Positions 57,856-64,000 of a stretch of DNA of 64,000 nt are shown piece after piece (the first letter of the stretch is position 1; each line of letters starts with the position of its first letter). Both the position numbers and the translations under genes were made by a program. This stretch comes from Haliscomenobacter sp. (GTDB taxonomy: Bacteria > Bacteroidota > Bacteroidia > Chitinophagales > Saprospiraceae): the NCBI GenBank assembly GCA_016713275.1, contig JADJPL010000012.1, forward strand, positions 62,001 to 126,000, read 5' to 3'. The notes beneath the pieces are model-generated. The model worked only from the letters and a program-made list of their open reading frames with translations. It was not told the DNA's origin and did not search any database.

Positions 57856-59990
57856 TTATTTTGTGGCTTGCGCTTTTGGTTTGATATCCGTACCCAGTCG
57901 CTGGAGATAAGCGATCATCGCAATGATCTCTTTTTTCTCCAGCCCGTCCATTTCAATTCCGTCTTTTTTTAGCCGCCCGGCGACCCGCTCCGCTTGCTTT
58001 TGGGCGTCGGCAATTGCAATTTGTTCATACCCTTCCGGATAAGGCGTGCCCAGGGTGCGCAGCGCCTTGATCTTCTTCGGCAAAAGATCTAAGCTGAGCT
58101 CGTCGCGGATCATCCAGGGATAAGGAGGCATGATGGAGCCCGGGGAGATCGATTGCGGCTCGAGCATGTGGTTGAAGTGCCAGCTATCGGGATACTTGCC
58201 CCCAACGCGCTGCAGATCCGGCCCGGTCCGCTTGGAGCCCCAGAGGAATGGCCGGTCGTAAATGTACTCGCCGGATTTGGAGTATTCCCCATACCGCTCG
58301 GTTTCGGACCGGAACGGACGAACCATTTGGGAGTGGCAACCCACACAACCTTCCCGGATGTACATGTCGCGTCCTGCCAGCTCAAGGGGCGTATACGGCT
58401 TAACAGATTCGATCCGCGGTACGTTGGATTCGATCATAACCATGGGGAAGATCTCAATAATCCCTCCGATCAAAATGGCTATGGTCGCAAGTAAAAGCAT
58501 TTGAACAGGCCTTCTTTCCACCCAGCGGTGCCAGTGTTCGCCTTTGTGCACGCCATGCGTGCTAACCAGTGCAGGCGCTTCGGCTGCTTCGTCGCTAACG
58601 AACGCGCCGGAGCGGATCGTCTTGACCAAATTGTATACCATAATGATATTTCCGGCCAAATATAGGTGCCGCCCACTACGCGCATCGCGTACATCGGCAG
58701 GATCTGGGTAACCGTTTCCAGGAAGTTTCCGTACTTGAGGAAACCGTCCGGCGTAAATTCTTTCCACATCAAGCTCTGGGTCCAACCAGCCCAGTAGAGT
58801 GGAATGGCATAGAACATGATGCCCAGGGTGCCAATCCAGAAGTGGGTATTTGCGAGTTTTTCCGAATACAGCTTGGTGCTAAACAACCTCGGGATCAGCC
58901 AGTACAGCATGCCGAAGGTCAGGAATCCGTTCCAACCCAAAGCGCCAATGTGCACGTGACCGATGGTCCAGTCGGTAAAGTGGCTGATTGCGTTGACCGA
59001 TTTCAGCGAAAGCATGGGGCCTTCGAAGGTAGACATCCCGTAGGCGGTAACAGCGACCACCATGAATTTCAGGATAGGATCCTGGCGTACCCGGTCCCAG
59101 GCGCCGCGCAAAGTCAGCAAGCCGTTCAGCATACCCCCCCAGGATGGAGCGATCAGCATGACGGAGAACACGGTTCCGAGGGATTGCGCCCAGTCGGGAA
59201 GCGAGGTGTAGAGCAAGTGGTGCGGGCCTGCCCAGATGTAGATAAAGATCAGCGCCCAGAAGTGAATGATGGACAGTTTGTAGGAATACACCGGCCGGTT
59301 CGCTGCTTTGGGCAGGAAGTAGTACATCAGGCCAAGGTAAGGCGTGGTGAGGAAGAAGGCCACCGCGTTATGGCCATACCACCACTGAATGAGGGCATCC
59401 TGAACCCCCGCAAACACCGGGTAGCTTTTGAAAGCGGAAACCGGCAGTTCCAGGTTGTTGCCAACGTGTAGCACCGTTACGGTAACCCAGGTAGCGATAT
59501 AAAACCAGATCGCTACGTAGAGGTGATTTTCCCGGCGCTTGAGGATCGTACCAAACATGTTGATCCCGAAACCGATCCAGACCAGCGCTATCGCAAGGTC
59601 AATCGGCCATTCCAGCTCGGCGTATTCATGCAAACTGGTCAAACCCAGCGGGAGCGTCAGCGCAGCAGCAACAATGATCGCCTGCCATCCCCAAAAATGG
59701 AAGTTGCTCAAAACTTTGCTGAACATGCGCGCCTTGAGCAGCCGCTGGAGGGAATAGTAAACCCCCGTGAAGATCCCGTTGCCCACAAACGCGAAGATCA
59801 CCGCGTTGGTGTGTAACGGGCGAAGCCGGCCATAAGAGACTTCGGCAATTCCCAAATTTAATTGGGGAAAGATCAATTGCAGCGCAATGATCAATCCTAC
59901 GAGCATGCCCACAAGCCCCCAAATCATGGTTGCATACGCGAAGTTGCGGACTATGGCATTGTCGTAGTGGAATTTTTCAACTTGTGCCAT
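57856..59990 (-). CDS. ccoNO: Fused cbb3 oxidase subunits I and II, CcoN-CcoO (one frame break)
   Basis: Catalytic subunit fused to the mono-heme subunit, about 711 residues, a known Bacteroidota arrangement. Heme b and copper ligands: RPLHTNAVIFAFVGNG (His), WWYGHNAVAFFLTTPYLG (His, Tyr cross-link region), AGPHHLLYT (two His for CuB) and DWTIGHVHIGALG (two His). The CcoO part has EGCVGCHSQMVRPF (heme c) and the membrane helix MLLLATIAILIGGIIEIF. The frame breaks near 58660; correction joins the GGTYIWPEI region of CcoN to AGNIIMVYNLVKTIRSG, after which CcoO follows. Upstream ccoS is 11 bases away. Confidence 0.95.
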
Positions 59991-60001
59991 CAGGTAAAAA
60001 T

Positions 60002-60157
60002 TTAGTCGTTTTCTGTTTGTTTTTCGTCAAATAATATGCGTACGGAAGGAGTGTAATCGTCGTCGTATTGCCCGCTGCGCACAGCCCATAAGAAAGCAGC
60101 CAGAAAACCCAGGGCCACTACCAGGCTAACCAGAATGAGCAAGAAAACTACTGTCAT
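60002..60157 (-). CDS. ccoS: CcoS-type small oxidase assembly protein
   Basis: 51 residues, MTVVFLLILVSLVVALGFLA followed by AFLWAVRSGQYDDDYTPSVRILFDE. The single helix and the AVxSGQYDD signature are those of CcoS (FixS), needed for inserting cofactors in cbb3 oxidase. The stop is 11 bases from the ccoNO start, so ccoS is the first gene of the oxidase operon. Confidence 0.93.
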   Translation of the reverse strand: MTVVFLLILVSLVVALGFLAAFLWAVRSGQYDDDYTPSVRILFDEKQTEND

Positions 60158-60205
60158 GGTTTTGTAAGTTTGGGTGCAAGATACCGCCGGTCATATCTGG
60201 TGAGG

Positions 60206-60219
60206 ATGACGTTTGTCAA
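60206..60219. promoter_or_regulatory. CRP/FNR-like palindrome 1 upstream of ccoS
   Basis: ATGA-CGTTTG-TCAA: half-sites TGA and TCA separated by 6 bases, the core of CRP/FNR-family operators. Its centre is about 55 bases before the ccoS ATG. Confidence 0.6.
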
Positions 60220-60228
60220 AGCCAGAGA

Positions 60229-60242
60229 GTGATTTTTGTCAT
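60229..60242. promoter_or_regulatory. CRP/FNR-like palindrome 2 upstream of ccoS
   Basis: GTGA-TTTTTG-TCAT, same TGA-N6-TCA core, centre 23 bases (about two helical turns) from palindrome 1, so both would be on the same DNA face. Confidence 0.6.
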
Positions 60243-60349
60243 TGCACAGAATTATATTTCTTTTACTCTTTTCAAAGGGTCCTTGCCGGGGTTTTTCCGC
60301 TGGAAATGTAGGGGTTTTCTATAAGAAAAGAGCGCCCCGGAAATGAGAT

Positions 60350-60382
60350 CGCCCGCTTTTTTTTCCATCGGGCGTTTTTTTT
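60350..60382 (+). terminator. Terminator-like hairpin facing +, between ccoI and ccoS
   Basis: CGCCCG, loop with T-run, CGGGCG followed by T8. The T8 tail is on the + strand, while both neighbours are transcribed on the minus strand. Either it works in both directions or it ends a small + transcript in 60243-60382 that contains a TTTTCT/AGAAAA hairpin. Confidence 0.55.
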
Positions 60383-60438
60383 ATCGGGACGATTCCTGAA
60401 AAGTCCATAATCCTGCTTAGCATGGGCTGCGCAGAAGG

Positions 60439-62891
60439 CTATAGCCTAAACCGCCTGGCCAGCAGATTGCTGCTGATCAAGCCGAATAAGACGATGGTCA
60501 CCGAGCTTAAAGGCATGAGGATAGCCGCTACGAGGGGCGAAAGGGATCCCTGGGTGGCATAGCTTAAGCCAATGATGTTGTACACCAGCGCGAAGGCATA
60601 CGCGCCATAGACCAAATGCACGCTTTTCCGGGCGAATCCCAGGAGTTGCGGCAATTGGGTGTAGCTGGAGGCGTGCAGGATCGCATCGGAAGCGGGCGTA
60701 AAGTTGTTGGTGTCTTCTGTGATCACGATCCCCAGGTTGCTTTGCTTGAGCGCCCCGGCGTCGTTGAGGCCGTCGCCGATCATCATCACCTGAGCGCCCT
60801 CTTCCTGAAGGTTTTTGACAAATTGCAGTTTTTCTTTCGGGCTCATCCGGAAATGCAGCTGCCCTGCGCCTTCAAACAACGGCGTCAGCTGTTCCCGTTC
60901 TCGTTCGTTGTCGCCGGAGAGCAGCGCGACGTCGCCCATTTCCCGCAAGGCTTGGATCAGCGCGCTTCCGTTCCTGGGCGGAGGTATTGGGTGACGGCAA
61001 AGTACCCGCGCGCCACGCCGCCAATTTCCACCCACACGCCGCTATCCTGTGCTGCCTCAGTTGGGGCAGGAACGCCAATAAACTCGGGAGACCCCAGGCG
61101 GTAGCGTACGCCGTCGACCACCCCGGAAATCCCTTTGCCCGTTACCTCTTCCCATTCGGAAAGCCGGGCGTTCTCCAGCGGCACAATGCCCTGGTGTTCG
61201 AAATGCAGCCGGATAAGCTGGCTGAGCGGGTGCACGGACTGGCTTGCAATCGTTTGAAGCGCCGCTTGTTCGTCCAACGACAATTGGGGTTCGCCCTGGA
61301 AGTCGAGGTCGCCTTTCATCCGGGTCGTGATCGTACCGGTTTTGTCGACGACCAATTTGGTGACGCTGCGCAACGCTTCCACCACGTTGGTGTTTTTGAG
61401 GTAAAATTGATGCCGCCCCAGGATGCGCAGCACATTGCCGAAAATGAACGGGATGGCGAGGGCCACCGCGCAGGGGCAAGCCACGATCAGCACCGAGGTA
61501 AAGGCGTTGATTGCCCGGGCCGTATCCCGGGGAAGCCAATAAAGCAAAGCGCCTGCTCCAATCAACAGGATGGTGATCGTAAAGTATTTTCCAATCTGGT
61601 TGGCCAGCCGGCTCGCCTGCATTTCCTGCTTTTTGGCGAAAGCCTCTTCGTTCCAAAGCTGGGTAAGGTAGCTTTGGGCCACTCGTTTCGTCAGGCTAAG
61701 CTCCACCGTAGCGCCCTGCTGACGCCCGCCTGCAAAGACCTTTTCCCCGGCTGGGAGCAGCACCGGCTGCGCCTCCCCGGTGACGAAGCTGTAATCGATC
61801 CGGGCTTCTCCCCGAAGGATCACGGCATCGGCAGGTATGAGCTCGCCGTGGCGAACGACGATCACGTCTCCAGGTTCCAGGCGGTCCAGACTGACGGGGC
61901 GCTCCTGCCCGTCTTGTTTGCGGCGGGCTGCCACCGGAAAATAGGACCGGTAATCCCGCTCAAAGGAAATGTGGTGATAGGTGCGTTGCTGAAACCATTT
62001 TCCGATCAGCAGGAAAAAGACCAGGCCGGCCAGGCTGTCCATATACCCGGCTTCGCTGTGCGAAAGAATTTCATAAACGCTCCGGATAAAATAGACCAGA
62101 ATGCCCAAGGCCAGCGGCACGTCGATGGTCAGTTCTTTGTTCTTTAAACCCAGCCAGGCCGAACGGAAATAATCCGATCCGCTGTAAAACACGACCGGAA
62201 TGGATAAAAAGATATTGAGGTAACCAAAGAACTGGAAAAAGTAGGAATCCTGGTCTTTTTCCAACCCCAGATACTCCGGGAAACTCATCAGCATGATATT
62301 CCCGAAAGCAAAACCCGCAACTCCGAGTTTGTAGGAAAAGCTGCGGTCGGTGACCGGCCGTTTTTCTTTGTCCAGACTGCCCAGGTTGATGGCCGGGGCG
62401 TAGCCGATGCTGGCCAGGAGTTCCACGACTTTGCGCAACGTGGTTTTTTCCTCCAGGAAGGTGAGGAAAATTTCTTTCTTCAGGAAATTGACCTGGGAAG
62501 CCACGACCCCATCGTTGAGTTTATAGAGGTTCTCCAAAAGCCAGATGCAGGAAGCGCAGTGGATTTGAGGGAGGAAGAACCGTACGCGGGTGCGTTCCCC
62601 ATCGGCAAAATCCACCAGACGGGACCGAACGTCGGGTTCGTCGAGGTAGGCGTATTCTTCTTTGGATTTACCCCGCAGGCTGACCCCTGCATTCTCATCG
62701 ATTTGATAATACTGGCAAAGCCCGTTGTTGTTGAGAATGTCGTATACCGTCCGGCAACCTTCGCAGCAAAAGGGTTTTTCGTCGTAAACGACCGGAGACG
62801 TGGGGCAGGGTTCCCCACAATGGTAACATGCCGTCTTGTCTGAAATGCGCAATCGCTTTTCTCCTGAACCCGTTGGGTTTGCTGCCGTCAT
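60439..62891 (-). CDS. ccoI: Copper P-type ATPase for cbb3 assembly, CcoI/FixI (one frame break)
   Basis: Copper-exporting P1B-ATPase of about 817 residues. The N-terminal metal region has CYHCGEPCPTSP, FCCEGCRTVY and IHCASCIWLLENL. Then come eight helices, the CPC motif in VACPCAVALAI, the phosphorylation motif VVDKTGTIT, the TGES-like FVTGEAQPV and the hinge MIGDGLNDAGAL. The frame breaks near 60985; correction joins GYFAVTQ to YRLRNGSALIQALREMGD. It is upstream of ccoS but separated by a 281-base region with a hairpin, so it probably has its own promoter with a CRP/FNR-like box at 62946. Confidence 0.93.
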
Positions 62892-62945
62892 GTCCGATCT
62901 CCTGATTTATGCGGGTAAAACTAGGGGGTTTAAAAAAAGAGGGCG

Positions 62946-62959
62946 ATGACAAAAATCAT
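62946..62959. promoter_or_regulatory. CRP/FNR-like palindrome upstream of ccoI
   Basis: ATGA-CAAAAA-TCAT with perfect half-sites; the spacer sequence matches the reverse complement of palindrome 2 at 60229 except for the outer base. Centre about 61 bases before the ccoI ATG. Confidence 0.65.
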
Positions 62960-62962
62960 TGA

Positions 62963-63042
62963 TTAGACGCAAGATGTTAGACGTTAGACTTTAGACCTTA
63001 GACTTTAGACCTTAGATGTTAGACCTTAGATGTTAGACGTTG
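62963..63042. repeat. TTAGANN heptamer tandem repeat
   Basis: About 11 units of TTAGA(C/T)(G/T/C). It lies between the GH97 3' end and the ccoI regulatory region, directly after the C-rich heptamer tract. Confidence 0.85.
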
Positions 63043-63072
63043 GACTTTTGGGAAAACCCCTCCAGCATCCTC

Positions 63073-63177
63073 CCGTCCCCCGTCTACCGTCCCCCGTCCC
63101 CCGTCTCCCGTCCACCGTCCCCCGTCCACCGTCCCCCGTCCCCCGTCTCCCGTCCACCGTCCCCCGTCAACCGTCTA
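63073..63177. repeat. CCGTCNN heptamer tract running into the GH97 3' end
   Basis: Fifteen near-perfect units CCGTC(C/T)(C/A). The last part of the GH97 frame reads through nearly all of it, giving the C-terminal peptide repeat GDGGRET/GDGGRWT. Confidence 0.88.
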
Positions 63178-64000
63178 ACCACCCCTGCGTATCCGCCACC
63201 GGGGGCGAGTTTGAGGGTGATCGCAGTGGAGCGGTCGACTTCCTGGGTTTGATGGCTGAAATCGCTGCCATGTTTGTGGGCATTCGGGCCGTCGGACCAG
63301 GATTCCAGTTGGAAAGCGCCTTCGGGGAGAAAGGACAGCTGAATCGTGATCTCCCGGGCGGTCCAGTCGGTCATGGCGCCGAGGTACCATAGTTGTCCTT
63401 TTCTCCGGGCGATGACGATGTAATCGCCCATTTTAGCTTCCAGCACGCGGGTTTCATCCCAGGTTACGGGAACCTCGCGGAGGAATTTCATGCATTCCGG
63501 CTCCCGTTCGTAGTTGGACGGGTTGTCGGCCAGCATTTGGAGGGGGCTTTCGAAAACCACATACATGCCCAACTGGTGACAGCGGGTGCCCAGGCTCATG
63601 GGCTGGTCGAATACAGCCCGGAAATTTTCCTTTTTCACATTGATCATAGCCCCGGGCGTATAATCCATAGGGCCAAGCAGCATACGGGTAAACGGGATGG
63701 TGAGGTTGTGCTCCGGGTTGGCGTTGTCGCTCCATTTGCTCCATTCCAGCCCCCGGATGCCTTCGGTGGTGATCAGGTTGGGGTAGGTTCTGGCCAGGAG
63801 AATAGGCCGGTTACTGCCGTGGAAATCGACCAGCAAGCGGTGTTTGGCTGCCAATTGGGATACTTTGTGGTAATACTGCATAACTACCTGATCGTCCCGT
63901 TGCATAAAATCGACCTTGATGCCTTTGATCCCCCATTTTTCGTATTGAGCAAGGGCTTCTTCCAATTTATCTTCCAGGGTATTCCACACCACCCACAGGA
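63084..64000 (-). CDS. GH97 alpha-glycosidase, 5' part outside the window
   Basis: The C-terminal about 300 residues of a GH97 enzyme; the gene continues beyond the right edge. GIKGIKVDFMQRDDQ carries the Asp that serves as nucleophile in the retaining, alpha-galactosidase-type GH97 enzymes (inverting members have Gly there). TTEGIRGLEWSKW and ANPEHNLTIPFTRMLLGPMDYTPGAM are family signatures, and LAPGGGYAGVV is the usual ending. After it the frame continues for about 27 residues of Thr-Gly-Asp-Gly-Gly-Arg repeats made by the heptamer tract, so the natural stop has been lost by an indel or by tract growth. Confidence 0.9.
   Translation of the reverse strand, partial: LWVVWNTLEDKLEEALAQYEKWGIKGIKVDFMQRDDQVVMQYYHKVSQLAAKHRLLVDFHGSNRPILLARTYPNLITTEGIRGLEWSKWSDNANPEHNLTIPFTRMLLGPMDYTPGAMINVKKENFRAVFDQPMSLGTRCHQLGMYVVFESPLQMLADNPSNYEREPECMKFLREVPVTWDETRVLEAKMGDYIVIARRKGQLWYLGAMTDWTAREITIQLSFLPEGAFQLESWSDGPNAHKHGSDFSHQTQEVDRSTAITLKLAPGGGYAGVVRRLTGDGGRETGDGGRWTGDGGRETGDGGR

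Noticed and set aside
2740..61000. Programmed ribosomal frameshifting as the reason for split genes
   Set aside because: Too many genes are affected and the breaks fall in different homopolymers without a common slippery site or stimulator.
60987..62147. 386-codon open frame on + opposite ccoI
   Set aside because: Antisense to the P-type ATPase with CPC and DKTGT motifs.
38194..63177. Tandem repeats as CRISPR arrays
   Set aside because: Units are 7-8 bases without unique spacers and no cas gene is present.

Overview
The window looks like a chromosomal segment of a member of the Bacteroidota, possibly from the Saprospiria/Chitinophagia side. The signs are a type IX secretion C-terminal sorting domain, a fused CcoN-CcoO cbb3 oxidase subunit, several TAnnTTTG-type promoter elements, CcmB/CcmC/CcmD heme-handling genes, and many secreted glycan-active enzymes. 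The phylum is well supported; anything finer is inference. I saw no rRNA, tRNA, CRISPR array, transposase or prophage gene.

Layout. (1) 1-5595: a clearly AT-richer block with a GH127 beta-L-arabinofuranosidase, a GH5-CBM6 glycanase, ribokinase and a GRP-family sugar permease, all on + and tightly spaced. (2) 5.6-15.8 kb: GH42 beta-galactosidase, a methyltransferase, a CBM9/DUF5916 outer-membrane protein, a small secreted protein, a serine-hydrolase lipoprotein, a HipA-like kinase and a pectin methylesterase. (3) 15.8-20.9 kb: more pectin-related functions (acyl esterase, CE12-type rhamnogalacturonan acetylesterase, AraC regulator, cupin, GH43/117-like protein). (4) 20.9-29.7 kb: Dps, amino-acid permease, TraB/GumN protein, Lrp, glutamate dehydrogenase, CcmD/CcmC/CcmB and a cell-wall amidase. 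(5) 29.7-37 kb: a three-gene minus-strand operon of a degenerate GH3-serine hydrolase fusion, a DUF3267 putative metalloprotease and a very large SF1-helicase-like protein whose catalytic motifs look eroded. (6) 37-53 kb: mixed housekeeping and envelope genes (PAS-AraC, MORN lipoprotein, DUF4340, NUDIX, pyrE, M42 peptidase, UbiA-like, S41 protease, dockerin/T9SS protein, GDPD, recQ, fabH). (7) 53-63 kb: a complete cbb3 oxidase locus, ccoI-ccoS-ccoNO-ccoQ-ccoP-ccoG-fixH-SafE, with CRP/FNR-like palindromes in front of ccoI and ccoS. (8) The end holds the 3' part of a GH97 gene.

Three themes run through the window. Small hairpin elements with terminal inverted repeats (one family with three copies, one with two) sit between operons. 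Heptanucleotide and octanucleotide tandem repeats sit at or immediately after stop codons of minus-strand genes. About two thirds of the larger genes continue only if single-base indels are corrected, very often in homopolymers, and this includes pyrE, fabH, recQ, gdhA and cco genes. That pattern looks like residual sequencing error rather than decay, so split genes are annotated here as single loci.

All family assignments come from reading motifs by eye; no searches were run.
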